Positions 26,789-35,936 of a stretch of DNA of 64,000 nt are shown here, in pieces (the stretch's first letter is position 1; every line of letters starts with the position of its first letter). The translations under genes were made by a program, and so were the position numbers. The notes under the pieces were generated by a model. It searched no databases and was not told the origin of the DNA. It was given only the letters and a program-made list of their open reading frames with translations. The DNA comes from Chryseosolibacter histidinae (GTDB lineage Bacteria; Bacteroidota; Bacteroidia; Cytophagales; Cyclobacteriaceae). The stretch lies in the NCBI RefSeq assembly GCF_018598225.1, contig NZ_JAHESF010000001.1:1-64000 (forward strand), written 5' to 3'.

Positions 26789-29098
26789 ATGAAGCCATTT
26801 TTTAACCGTACGGTCCTGCTTCTTGCACTCACATTCTTCGGTTCCGGCCTCCTGGCTCAACATCGTTCTTCTATGGCCGATCGTACGCTGGCCATCATCC
26901 CCAGGCCACAAAGCGTGTCCATCTCAGAGGGTGCGTTCACGATCTCGTCCACTACAACGATCCAGGTAGACGCGTCGAATCCCGAAATGAAACGTCTTGG
27001 CAACCTGCTGGCCGCCCGCCTGCAGACCGTTACCGGATATCCCATCCGTGTTATCAATAAAGGAGCAGGCGAAACCACCAATACCATTATTCTCAGTACC
27101 ACGCACGCGCCCGACTCGCTTGGAAAAGAAGGCTACTGGCTGAAAATCGATAAGCAACGTGCAACGCTTAATGCTACGCACACCTCGGGCATCTTTTACG
27201 GGCTGCAGACCATCGCGCAGCTGTTGCCATCCTCATCACAAAAGAAGGTTTCGCTGCCTGCTGTGGAGATCATCGACAAGCCGCGCCACACCTGGAGGGG
27301 TATGATGCTGGATGCGGGGCGTTACTTCTTTCCGGTGGAAGATGTGAAAAAGATGATCGATTACATGGTGATGTATAAGCTGAACACCTTTCAGTGGCAC
27401 CTGACGGAAGACCAGGGATGGCGCATCGAGATCAAAAAGTACCCTGAGCTCACGAGCACCAGTGCCTGGCGTGATGCCAGCATTGTGGGACACCTGAATG
27501 ATCAACCCCGCCAGTACGATGGAAAAAAACACGGCGGATATTACACGCAAGAGCAGGTGCGCGAGATCATCGCCTATGCGGCAGCGCGTTACATCACAGT
27601 TATTCCCGAGATCGAGATGCCTGGCCACTCCGTTGCAGCGCTCGCCGCCTACCCGGAGCTGTCGTGCACGGGCGGTCCTTTCAAAGTATCGCAGAACTGG
27701 GGTGTACACGAAGATGTTTACTGCGCCGGTAATGAGCAGACCTTCACTTTTTTACAGGATGTACTTTCAGAAGTTGCCGACCTGTTTCCCAGCGCGCTGA
27801 TCCATATCGGTGGAGACGAGTGTCCTAAAGTACGTTGGAAATCCTGTGCGAAATGCCAGGCCCGCATCAGCCAGGAGAACCTGAAAGACGAGCATGGATT
27901 GCAGAGCTACTTCATCAAACGCATCGAGAACTTTCTGCTCACGAAGAATAAAAACATCATTGGCTGGGATGAGATCCTGGAAGGAGGCCTCGCCCCGAAT
28001 GCCATGGTGATGTCGTGGCGTGGTATCATTGGCGGCATCACGGCAGCCAAGCAGCATCATGGTGTGGTGATGACGCCGCGCAATCCTGCATATACAGACT
28101 ACTATCAGGGCGATCCCGCCAACGAGCCGCTCACCATCGGTGGCATGAATGCGCTGCGCGATGTTTATGCGTATGATCCGGTGCCGGCGGGACTTACGAA
28201 GGAAGAGTCGAAATACATACTTGGATCGCAGGCCAATGTGTGGACGGAATACATCGCCGATCTCAACCGCGCGGAATACATGATGATGCCCCGCCTGGCA
28301 GCCCTGGCCGAGGTGGTGTGGACGGAACCACGTAACAAGAGCTTCGATGACTTTGCAAAACGTATGCAGGTGGAGTATCAGCGTTACAAGGCCGCAGGGA
28401 TCAACCATTCGCTGAGCGCTTACCAGGTGCGTTATAACATAGTGCCCGATGCTTCTTCTGTTACTGTTTCATTGTACAACGATGTGGCAGGAGCGGAGAT
28501 CCGCTATACTACTGATGGCACTGAGCCTGGTTCCAGGTCAACACGCTATTCTGCGGCCCTTACTACACAGAAACCACTGATCCTGAAGGCAGCCTCTTTT
28601 GTGAACGGTAAACAGGTGGGAGCGACCACCACACGTTCGATCGTGCTCAACAAAGCTTCGGGTAAAAACATCACGTTCGATACCAACCCTGATCGTAGAC
28701 CAGTGGCGGGCAACAAAGCGCTGGTGAACAACCTCACGGGAAGTGCGAATTTCCGCGACGGCGAATGGACGGGTTACTACGGTAAGGAGATGGTGGTCAC
28801 CATCGATCTCGGCGAGCCAGTGAATGTAAAAGGGATCCGCGCCTCGTTCATGCATAATCCTGACGCGCTCGCATTTGTGCCCGCAATATTATCCTACATG
28901 GTATCCGCCGACGGGAAAAATTATACCACGGTAGAAACAAAAATATTGAAGACGCAGCCTTCAGAAAAAGGCTCGCAGGCGTTTCCTGTTTCCGTCGATG
29001 AAAAACAGGTGCGGTATATCCGGGTATCGGCACAGCCACAGGTAAACGCCGGTGGAAAAACATGGATGTATGCCGATGAGATCGTAATCGATAATTAA
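26789..29098 (+). CDS. Beta-N-acetylhexosaminidase, GH20
   Basis: A 769-residue exported enzyme releasing terminal GlcNAc or GalNAc. It has a signal peptide (1-24, ending GLLAQ), a GH20b domain (about 35-155), a GH20 TIM barrel (about 158-500) with HLTEDQGWRIEIKKYPEL and the catalytic pair D343-E344 in HIGGDECPK, a chitobiase-type C-terminal fn3-like region (EIRYTTDGTEPGSRS) and a discoidin/F5-8C-like carbohydrate-binding module at the end. Catalysis is substrate-assisted in this family. ATG at 26789 was chosen over TTG at 26723 because it gives a proper signal peptide. It is the first gene of the locus, 35 bases before susC. Confidence 0.95.
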   Translation: MKPFFNRTVLLLALTFFGSGLLAQHRSSMADRTLAIIPRPQSVSISEGAFTISSTTTIQVDASNPEMKRLGNLLAARLQTVTGYPIRVINKGAGETTNTIILSTTHAPDSLGKEGYWLKIDKQRATLNATHTSGIFYGLQTIAQLLPSSSQKKVSLPAVEIIDKPRHTWRGMMLDAGRYFFPVEDVKKMIDYMVMYKLNTFQWHLTEDQGWRIEIKKYPELTSTSAWRDASIVGHLNDQPRQYDGKKHGGYYTQEQVREIIAYAAARYITVIPEIEMPGHSVAALAAYPELSCTGGPFKVSQNWGVHEDVYCAGNEQTFTFLQDVLSEVADLFPSALIHIGGDECPKVRWKSCAKCQARISQENLKDEHGLQSYFIKRIENFLLTKNKNIIGWDEILEGGLAPNAMVMSWRGIIGGITAAKQHHGVVMTPRNPAYTDYYQGDPANEPLTIGGMNALRDVYAYDPVPAGLTKEESKYILGSQANVWTEYIADLNRAEYMMMPRLAALAEVVWTEPRNKSFDDFAKRMQVEYQRYKAAGINHSLSAYQVRYNIVPDASSVTVSLYNDVAGAEIRYTTDGTEPGSRSTRYSAALTTQKPLILKAASFVNGKQVGATTTRSIVLNKASGKNITFDTNPDRRPVAGNKALVNNLTGSANFRDGEWTGYYGKEMVVTIDLGEPVNVKGIRASFMHNPDALAFVPAILSYMVSADGKNYTTVETKILKTQPSEKGSQAFPVSVDEKQVRYIRVSAQPQVNAGGKTWMYADEIVIDN

Positions 29099-29133
29099 GT
29101 CAAATAAATGGATTCACTAAAACTAACTATGCT

Positions 29134-32100
29134 ATGGAGTTAAATTTACTGTTCAATTGGAAAAAGCTGATGGCGGCGGGATGCTGTTGCCTTGCGCTGC
29201 TGCTGGTCTTTACCGACAGCGTTGCCCAGGAGAGGATCCTGTCGGGAAAGGTCTTGTCGTCTGACGACAACGCTACTGTTCCCGGGGTATCGGTGCTGGT
29301 AAAGGGAACTTCTTCCGGTACGGTGACCGATGCTGATGGTAATTTCAGCATCCGTGTTTCAGAAGGTGCCGTGCTGCAGTTCTCGTACATCGGATATGCA
29401 AAGAAAGAAGTAACGGTAACCGCCGAGACCCAGGTCACGGTGATGCTCGATCCGGATATCAGCATGCTCGACGAAGTGGTGGTGGTAGGTTATGGCGAGC
29501 AAAAAAGAGCCAACCTCACTGCGGCGGTGTCTACACTTGACATGAGCGTGAAGCAGAACACACCTACTACCAACGCCAGCCAGGCCCTGCATGGTGTTCC
29601 CGGTCTCTGGGTGAACCAGGCGGGTGGCAAACCCGGACAGGACAATGCTTCCATCCGCATCAGGGGCCTCGGTACCACGAACAGCAGCGCTCCCCTGGTG
29701 CTGGTGAACGGTATCGAGTACGATATGAATGAGATCAACCCTAACGACATCGAGACCATTACGGTGCTGAAAGACGCGTCGGCAGCCATCTACGGTTCAC
29801 GTGCCGCGAACGGTGTGATCCTCGTGACCTTAAAATCAGGCAAGAAGGAATCGTCTGAAGTGACTTACAGCTTCTCACACGGCATTCAGCAAACTACTTT
29901 CCTGCCGGACGTGGTATGGGACCCGATCCAGTATATGGAATTGAGGAACCAGGCTCTGATCAACCAGGGCCAGGCCATCACTTATACACAGGCACAGATC
30001 GACGAGTATCGCGCTGGCATGGCTACCGATCCGATGATCTACCCGAACATCAACTGGTTCGACTACCTGCTGAAAGACGGATACCTGCAACAGCACAACC
30101 TGCGGTTCTCAGGTGGCAATGAGAAAACAACGTACAGCCTGTCGCTCGGGTACATGGACCAGGATGGTGTGTTCCTCGAGGCCAATCACGCTAACCGTTA
30201 TTCCCTGAATCTCAACGTAAGCTCACAGGTCAGCGAAAAGCTGAAAGTAGGCGCGAACCTGGTTGGTAACTACCGCAAGTACACCGAGCCTTCGTATGGT
30301 ACAAGCTATTACATGAACCGCTTCATGCGGGTGCTTCCGATCTTCACACCTTATCATCCTGACGGAAGGTACGGCAGCGTTGTATTTGCCACGCCTGGAA
30401 GGAACACCATCGAGAACCCGCTCATGCTGCTGAAGGAAGGAAGCAACGTGCATGCCGTTCAGCGCGTGTTCACCAAGATCTTCGCCGATTATCAGCTGCC
30501 CTTCAACCTGATGTACAGTGTGAACTTCGGTGTTGACAAGACCGACGGATCGGCCCGCCAGTTCATTCCGCTCATCTCGACCTTCAATCCTAAAACGGGT
30601 GTACAGAACGTTTACAACAATAACCCGTATTCGTACAACTACAACGACAACAACATGAACTATACGTTCTACCAGACCCTGACCTGGGATAAGTTGTTTG
30701 CGGATAAGCACAGCGTTACGGCCATGATCGGTCAGAGCTACCAGAACTATGACGACAGCTACTTCAGCGGCAAGATGGAAGGTTATTTCGATAACACGCT
30801 TACCGACCTGAACGCGGGTGCCACAAACCCTGCGGCTACAGGCGCGGTTACCAATGAAAAGATCGCCTCGTACTTCGGCCGCGTGAATTACGGCTTCAAT
30901 GAAAAATACCTGTTGGAGGCCATGTTCCGTATCGACGGTTCTTCAAGGTTTGCACCTGGCAACCGCTGGGGTTTCTTCCCGGCAGTATCCGCCGCATGGC
31001 GTATGGACCAGGAGGCATTCCTGCAGGATGTATCGTTCATCAGTGCACTGAAGCTCCGCGCTTCATGGGGACAGCTTGGAAACCTTGACCGCGATGCCGC
31101 GTTGCACCGCTACCTGAACACGGTGAACCTTGGACAGGATTATACTTTTGGCAACACCGTTGTTCCCGGCGCTGCCGTGACTACCTACAATGACCCCAGC
31201 ATTACCTGGGAGACCACCACCACCTACAATGCGGGTGTTGACTTCGAAGGTGCCAATGGCCTGATCGGCGTGACACTCGATGTGTTCAAGAAACGTACGG
31301 AAGATATCCTTCGTGGCGTGGCCATTCCTTCTCAGGTGGGTAACCTTGGCGCTCCCCAGCGCAATATCGGCACGGTAGATAATACCGGTTACGAGCTCAC
31401 ACTGTCGCACCGTCGCGATATCAACGACTTCCGTTATTCGGTTTCAGCATCCGTAGCGTATGTGAAGAACGAGATCGTAGACCTCAATGGCGAGCAGGTG
31501 ATCAGCGGTCCGAGGATCCTGAAAGAAGGATACCCGATAGACGCTTATTACATATACCATGCTGAAGGGATCTACCAGACTGACGATGAAGTTGCCGGCA
31601 GTGTGAAGCTCAGCAACAATGTGAAACCCGGATACCTCAAGTACACAAACTACGACGGCGACAACACCATTGATGGCGACGACCGCATCGTTACCGGAAG
31701 CTCCATTCCCAAGTATAACTACAGCTTCAACATTAATGTTGGATACAAGCGGTTCAACCTCACCACTTTCTTCCAGGGCGTGCAGGGCATTAACATCCTG
31801 CCGACCGCCAACTTCATGATCCCGTTCAACAATGGCGCGGGTGTTACGAAAGAGTGGGCTACCGATTCATGGACACCCGAGAATACCGGTGCAAGGCTTC
31901 CGATCCTCACGACCAGCACAGCAACGGAAAACTTCGTGTCGTCTACTTTCTGGCTGCGCGATGCTTCTTACCTGCGTCTGAAGAACATTCAGCTGAAGTA
32001 CGACTTCCCTGAGCAATGGATCTCCAAACTTTCGCTGCGCAAACTTTCGGTGTTTGCCAACGGCGAGAACCTGATCACGTTCACCAAGTTCGACCAGTTC

Positions 32101-32187
32101 GATCCTGAGAAGAGCATCAAGAACGACAACCTGTACGAGTATCCTTCCTTGAAGACCTACAGCTTCGGTATCAACGCAACATTCTAA
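29134..32187 (+). CDS. SusC/RagA-family TonB-linked outer-membrane transporter
   Basis: A 1017-residue outer-membrane importer. Signal sequence (about 12-32), CarboxypepD_reg-like domain (VLSSDDNATVPGVSVLVKG, about 36-110), TonB plug with VVVGYGEQKRANLT and VTLKSGKKES, then a 22-strand barrel ending in an aromatic C-terminal strand (YSFGINATF). It has no STN domain, so it is not expected to signal to an anti-sigma factor. That fits control by the LacI-type protein. With the SusD gene 12 bases downstream it forms a glycan import pair. Confidence 0.96.
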   Translation: MELNLLFNWKKLMAAGCCCLALLLVFTDSVAQERILSGKVLSSDDNATVPGVSVLVKGTSSGTVTDADGNFSIRVSEGAVLQFSYIGYAKKEVTVTAETQVTVMLDPDISMLDEVVVVGYGEQKRANLTAAVSTLDMSVKQNTPTTNASQALHGVPGLWVNQAGGKPGQDNASIRIRGLGTTNSSAPLVLVNGIEYDMNEINPNDIETITVLKDASAAIYGSRAANGVILVTLKSGKKESSEVTYSFSHGIQQTTFLPDVVWDPIQYMELRNQALINQGQAITYTQAQIDEYRAGMATDPMIYPNINWFDYLLKDGYLQQHNLRFSGGNEKTTYSLSLGYMDQDGVFLEANHANRYSLNLNVSSQVSEKLKVGANLVGNYRKYTEPSYGTSYYMNRFMRVLPIFTPYHPDGRYGSVVFATPGRNTIENPLMLLKEGSNVHAVQRVFTKIFADYQLPFNLMYSVNFGVDKTDGSARQFIPLISTFNPKTGVQNVYNNNPYSYNYNDNNMNYTFYQTLTWDKLFADKHSVTAMIGQSYQNYDDSYFSGKMEGYFDNTLTDLNAGATNPAATGAVTNEKIASYFGRVNYGFNEKYLLEAMFRIDGSSRFAPGNRWGFFPAVSAAWRMDQEAFLQDVSFISALKLRASWGQLGNLDRDAALHRYLNTVNLGQDYTFGNTVVPGAAVTTYNDPSITWETTTTYNAGVDFEGANGLIGVTLDVFKKRTEDILRGVAIPSQVGNLGAPQRNIGTVDNTGYELTLSHRRDINDFRYSVSASVAYVKNEIVDLNGEQVISGPRILKEGYPIDAYYIYHAEGIYQTDDEVAGSVKLSNNVKPGYLKYTNYDGDNTIDGDDRIVTGSSIPKYNYSFNINVGYKRFNLTTFFQGVQGINILPTANFMIPFNNGAGVTKEWATDSWTPENTGARLPILTTSTATENFVSSTFWLRDASYLRLKNIQLKYDFPEQWISKLSLRKLSVFANGENLITFTKFDQFDPEKSIKNDNLYEYPSLKTYSFGINATF

Positions 32188-32199
32188 CACGAGATCACA

Positions 32200-33759
32200 A
32201 TGAAAAAAACGATATATACATTCATGCTCGGTGCCCTGCTGATGGTGGGCTGCTCCGACGAATCACTGAATACAAGACCCAATGACCGTTATACGGAAGA
32301 GAGCTTCTGGACTTCCGAGAAGAACGCCACGGCCGGCCTTACGGGATGTTATGCCGTGCTGCGCAACGATGGGATCTACGGAGGTGAGGCCACGCCGCTG
32401 CTGGAAGAAACAGCGACACCCAACACTTACAACTATAACGACAGGATGGGCTTTGACGTGATCGCGAGCGGCACGCAAACCCCCAGCAATTCAACGATCA
32501 TTACCAACCGTTGGAATCATGCTTATTCTGGCATCGGCCGCTGCAATGCGCTGCTGGCCAACATCGACAATGTGCCGATGGACAATGCGCTGAAAGAGCG
32601 TATGAAAGGCGAGGCAAAGTTTCTGCGCGCGTTGTACTACTCTTTGCTGGCTACTTATTATATGGATGCACCGCTGATCCTGAACGAACCGAACATCGAT
32701 CAGGCTCTGCTGCCGAGAACACCGCATGCAGAGATCATGGCCCAGGTGGTGCAAGACCTGAATGAGGCGGCAGATGTACTTCCTGTCAAATACACCGCCA
32801 CCACCGACATCGGAAGGGCAACAAAAGGTGCCGCCCTTGCCTTGAAAGCACGTGTGCTGTTATTTGAAGCGAGCCCGTTGGTCAACACCAGCGGCGACCT
32901 CGCCAAATGGCAGGCAGCAGCCAATGCAGCCAAGGCGGTGATGGATCTCACTGCAGCGGGTTACGGCCTGTTCAACAACTATCGTCAATTGTTCCTTCCC
33001 GCCAATGAAGGCAAGCAGGAAACGATTTTCGATGTGCAGTTCAAGATCCCCGAGCTCGGAAGCTCCTTTGATGTGGTGGGCAGCCAGTTCAATGACAATG
33101 CCCCCGTACAGGACCTGATCGAAGCTTATGAAATGAGCGACGGTCTTCCGCAATCAGTGTCACCGTTGTATAACCCTGCCACGCCTTACGCCAACCGTGA
33201 TCCGAGGTTTTACCAGACCATCGTTTTTCCTGGTGATGTTTTCCAGGGGGCGACCGTTACAACATCACGTTTCCAGATCACCGGTTACGCTATCAAGAAA
33301 TATACCGTGTACGATGCTGCTGCTGCAACACAGGTTGCCGGCGGTCGTTCAGAGACCAATTACATGGTGCTTCGTTATGCCGATGTGCTGCTGATGTATG
33401 CTGAAGCGCAGAACGAAGCTGTAGGTCCCGATGCTTCTGTGTACAGCGCCATCAACAGCGTGCGCCAGCGTGCAGGACTTAACCCGTACCAGGTGCCTGC
33501 CGGAAAAACGAAAGATGAGATGCGTGAGATCATCCGCCATGAAAGAAGGATAGAATTTGCAGGTGAAGGTTACTATTACAACGATATCAGAAGATGGAAG
33601 ACTGCTGAAACGGTGATGAACACGAAGATCTACAATTCCGCTAACTCGGCAGTGGATACCCGTGTCTTCAACGCCGCGCGTGATTACTGGTGGCCCGTGC
33701 CGCAGGTGCAGCGCGACCGCAACCCGAACCTGAGCCAGAACGATCAGTACGGCGGGTAA
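32200..33759 (+). CDS. SusD/RagB-family nutrient-binding lipoprotein
   Basis: A 519-residue surface lipoprotein. The lipobox (ALLMVGC) puts the lipidated Cys at residue 18. The N-terminal SusD_3-like region has TEESFWTSEKNATAGLTGCY, and the C-terminal SusD region has RYADVLLMYAEAQNEA and IRHERRIEFAGEGYYYNDIRRW, which are diagnostic. It captures oligosaccharides for the preceding SusC. Spacing is 12 bases, so it is co-transcribed. Confidence 0.96.
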   Translation: MKKTIYTFMLGALLMVGCSDESLNTRPNDRYTEESFWTSEKNATAGLTGCYAVLRNDGIYGGEATPLLEETATPNTYNYNDRMGFDVIASGTQTPSNSTIITNRWNHAYSGIGRCNALLANIDNVPMDNALKERMKGEAKFLRALYYSLLATYYMDAPLILNEPNIDQALLPRTPHAEIMAQVVQDLNEAADVLPVKYTATTDIGRATKGAALALKARVLLFEASPLVNTSGDLAKWQAAANAAKAVMDLTAAGYGLFNNYRQLFLPANEGKQETIFDVQFKIPELGSSFDVVGSQFNDNAPVQDLIEAYEMSDGLPQSVSPLYNPATPYANRDPRFYQTIVFPGDVFQGATVTTSRFQITGYAIKKYTVYDAAAATQVAGGRSETNYMVLRYADVLLMYAEAQNEAVGPDASVYSAINSVRQRAGLNPYQVPAGKTKDEMREIIRHERRIEFAGEGYYYNDIRRWKTAETVMNTKIYNSANSAVDTRVFNAARDYWWPVPQVQRDRNPNLSQNDQYGG

Positions 33760-33764
33760 TGAAT

Positions 33765-33816
33765 AGTCGTCAGACCACTGCCGGCGCGTGGGCCTGAGCG
33801 CAGTGGTCCGACGACT
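33765..33816. repeat. Family I hairpin (copy 1)
   Basis: AGTCGTCAGACCACTG (33765-33780) and CAGTGGTCCGACGACT (33801-33816) pair over 16 positions with one mismatch, around a GC-rich 20-base loop. It lies between susD and the DUF6528-like gene. The same stem occurs at 47732 and 59761. Confidence 0.8.
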
Positions 33817-33855
33817 ACGACTAAACGATAAAAAGATATGCTATTCGGATTTTTT

Positions 33856-34836
33856 ATGCTGAAGAAATTATTGTACGCAACCATGCTGTCTGCATGTCTC
33901 GGGTGTGGCGATGATCCGGCGGCTGTGCCATCAACGAAGCCGGATACCGACAAAGATCCCGATCCACCGGCGTCGGTTGCCGAATGTAAAAAATGCATCG
34001 TGCTCGCGGAGCAAAGCGATAGCCGGATCGTCATCGCCGATGTGGACTCCAGGACCATTATCTGGGATTGGAAACCCGCCAACGGTGTCAAAGCCGATCA
34101 CGTGAAGTGGTTCAGCAACATCAGCGACGCCAAACCGGTGTACAATGGTAAGTACATTCTTGCAACCGCATCGGGTGGTGGTGTGGCACTGGTACGCATT
34201 GCCGACAAAAAAACCATGTTCTACGCCTATGCGGGAGGGAACACCCATTCGGCCGAGATGCTGCCCGATGGCAACATTGTGAGCGCCAGCAGCACAGGCA
34301 ATTTTATGACGCTCTTCAAGGTTGATACCGTGAGCTTTCCGGAGAATGTATTCAGCAGGAACATCACCATCGAGTTCGGGCACAACGTGGTGTGGGATCA
34401 TCAGAACCAACGCCTGTGGACAGCGGCGATGGCCAGGATGAAAGTGTTTACCTACAATTTCAGCTGTGGAAGCCCTGACCTGACACTGGTGGAGACAATC
34501 GACCTGCCCGGCACCGAAGCGCATGACCTCTTCCCGGTTTACGACGAGCGCGCCTTGTGGTTCACCAACACCACGAACGTGTATAAGTTCGACGTGGCAA
34601 CAAAGACTGTAAAACAGGCCAACGTGCTCCAGCCGAACATAAAAAGTGTTTCATCCGCTCCGGGCCTGCCCACCATCGTGATCAAGCCCAAAGAGCAATG
34701 GTGGACCGACGAGGTGATCGACGCCAACGGCAACTCGATATTTTATCAGAAAGGCCTGAAGATCTACAAAGCCCGGTGGCTGGTGGACAACCGTTTTAGT
34801 TATCCGGAGAATAATGTAATCAAACAGTGTAAATAG
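33856..34836 (+). CDS. DUF6528-like lipoprotein with propeller-type repeats
   Basis: A 326-residue probable lipoprotein (LSACLGC start, lipidated Cys near 16-17). The body looks like a beta propeller: repeated hydrophobic strands with VLAEQSDSRIVIADVDSRT, HSAEMLPDGNIVSASS, GHNVVWDHQNQRLW and AHDLFPVYDERALWFTN. This pattern matches what I remember of the DUF6528 family found next to SusC/SusD pairs. The role may be surface glycan binding. No catalytic residues are evident. ATG at 33856 gives a better signal than 33838. It is separated from susD by a family I hairpin and followed by a strong terminator, so it is the last gene of the locus. Confidence 0.8.
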   Translation: MLKKLLYATMLSACLGCGDDPAAVPSTKPDTDKDPDPPASVAECKKCIVLAEQSDSRIVIADVDSRTIIWDWKPANGVKADHVKWFSNISDAKPVYNGKYILATASGGGVALVRIADKKTMFYAYAGGNTHSAEMLPDGNIVSASSTGNFMTLFKVDTVSFPENVFSRNITIEFGHNVVWDHQNQRLWTAAMARMKVFTYNFSCGSPDLTLVETIDLPGTEAHDLFPVYDERALWFTNTTNVYKFDVATKTVKQANVLQPNIKSVSSAPGLPTIVIKPKEQWWTDEVIDANGNSIFYQKGLKIYKARWLVDNRFSYPENNVIKQCK

Positions 34837-34922
34837 ATGTGAGATTTGAGACATGAGATTTGAGACGAGGAACATGCGCCCCGACAGGTGCCGGGTCTCA
34901 TGTCTCACATCTCATATCTAGA
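34836..34922. repeat. Family E inverted repeat (copy 1)
   Basis: The left arm (34836-34868) has tandem GAGATTTGAGACAT words and the right arm (34892-34922) the complement GTCTCATGTCTCACATCTC, with a loop of about 23 bases, directly at the stop of the upstream gene. Confidence 0.72.
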
Positions 34923-34931
34923 TATTGGGTT

Positions 34932-34973
34932 AGGGAGCAAAGGGCGGCTGTGGAGGCTGCCCTCCCTTTTTTT
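34932..34973 (+). terminator. Rho-independent terminator of the GH20/SusCD locus
   Basis: GGGCGGC pairs with GCTGCCC (one G-T wobble) and outer AGGGA pairs with TCCCT, followed at once by seven T (34967-34973). It sits between two family E repeats. Confidence 0.75.
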
Positions 34974-34977
34974 AGGG

Positions 34978-35060
34978 TAGATATCACATTTGAGACATGC
35001 GATTTGAGATAAATACCGGTGGGTAGCGGGTCTCATATCTAACATCTCATGTCTCATTTC
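34978..35060. repeat. Family E inverted repeat (copy 2)
   Basis: The left arm (34978-35012) has CATTTGAGACATGCG words and the right arm (35029-35060) has GGTCTCATATCTAACATC. It lies upstream of the sigma-factor gene, within 60 bases of copy 1. Confidence 0.7.
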
Positions 35061-35067
35061 TATTTTT

Positions 35068-35113
35068 TTTAATAATTTAAGGCCAGACAGAGCCCATCTG
35101 GTAAATTATTAAA
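35068..35113 (+). promoter_or_regulatory. Large hairpin abutting the sigma-factor start codon
   Basis: TTTAATAATTTA (35068-35079) pairs perfectly with TAAATTATTAAA (35102-35113), and the inner CCAGA pairs with TCTGG. There is a 3-base bulge (AGG) on the left arm and a 9-base loop. The GTG start follows at 35115, so the ribosome-loading region is inside the stem. It may gate translation of the sigma factor. The role is inferred. Confidence 0.6.
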
Positions 35114-35114
35114 G

Positions 35115-35690
35115 GTGTACGGAAAGTTGAATGCGAATTCTGATGAGGAATTGGTCCGGCTATTACAGCAGCATGATGAGCGGGCTTTTAAACTGATCTT
35201 CGACCGTTATTACAGGCCGTTGACGTTGTTTGCCATGAAATATGTGGGCGAGGTGGAAGAAGCCAAGGAGATCACACAGGAGTTCTTTATCCGCCTCTGG
35301 TCCCGGCAATCGCTGCTGGAGATACAATTCTCACTGAAGACCTATCTGTACCGTGGTGTGCGCAACGCATGCCTGAATTACCTGGAAACAAATAAAGTAG
35401 CACAGCAGCGACTGCAAGATTACCGCAGCCCCGAGCGCACTGCCGATAACGCGCTGGAGCACATGATGGCAGCAGAACAGGAAGCGCTTCTAATGAACGC
35501 CATCGACAACCTCCCGGAAAAGTGCCGGCAGATCTTCTTTCTCAGCCGCACCGAAAAGCTCAGCAACCAGGCCATCGCCACCAAGCTCGGTGTATCGGTG
35601 AAGACCGTAGAAGCCCAGATCACCATAGCCCTGAAACGTTTGCGGGAGATATTGATCTCCGTACTCTGGTTTGTTGCTGCGAGCCTGTGA
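35115..35690 (+). CDS. ECF RNA polymerase sigma factor (FecI/SigX-like)
   Basis: A 191-residue ECF sigma factor of the Bacteroidota type that pairs with FecR. Region 2 spans HDERAFKLIFDRYYRPLTLF to AKEITQEFFIRLW. Region 4 contains LPEKCRQIFFLSRTEKLS and IATKLGVSVKTVEAQI with its helix-turn-helix. The start is GTG at 35115, because region 2 begins only about 20 residues later and there is no earlier usable start. It should direct transcription of the SusC/SusD genes downstream when released by the FecR protein at 37797. A family C repeat follows. Confidence 0.93.
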   Translation: MYGKLNANSDEELVRLLQQHDERAFKLIFDRYYRPLTLFAMKYVGEVEEAKEITQEFFIRLWSRQSLLEIQFSLKTYLYRGVRNACLNYLETNKVAQQRLQDYRSPERTADNALEHMMAAEQEALLMNAIDNLPEKCRQIFFLSRTEKLSNQAIATKLGVSVKTVEAQITIALKRLREILISVLWFVAASL

Positions 35691-35705
35691 TGGCTTCGAA
35701 TGGAA

Positions 35706-35840
35706 TCGTTACCAGTTGCCAGTTGCCAGTTCGGGTAGAATAATCTTTACTTTCGTGTTTCAATTCATTATCGATGACATATCTCGTCGAGTCAAGACCG
35801 CTCCAAACTGGCAACCGGTAACCGGCAACTGGCAACCCAT
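35706..35840. repeat. Family C inverted repeat
   Basis: The left arm (35706-35735) holds three CCAGTTGCCAGTTG words and the right arm (35806-35840) has CTGGCAACCGGTAACCGG and GGCAACTGGCAACC, with a loop of about 70 bases. It lies between the sigma-factor gene and the T9SS-protein gene. Confidence 0.75.
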
Positions 35841-35936
35841 TCTCCCGCCTGCAAAAAAAAACTGCGCTTCGTTTAAGGGTGCCCCCCCGGTTTCCTGTCT
35901 GGAAGATGTTTTAGTCAACAAGCCCAGGAATTTTCT

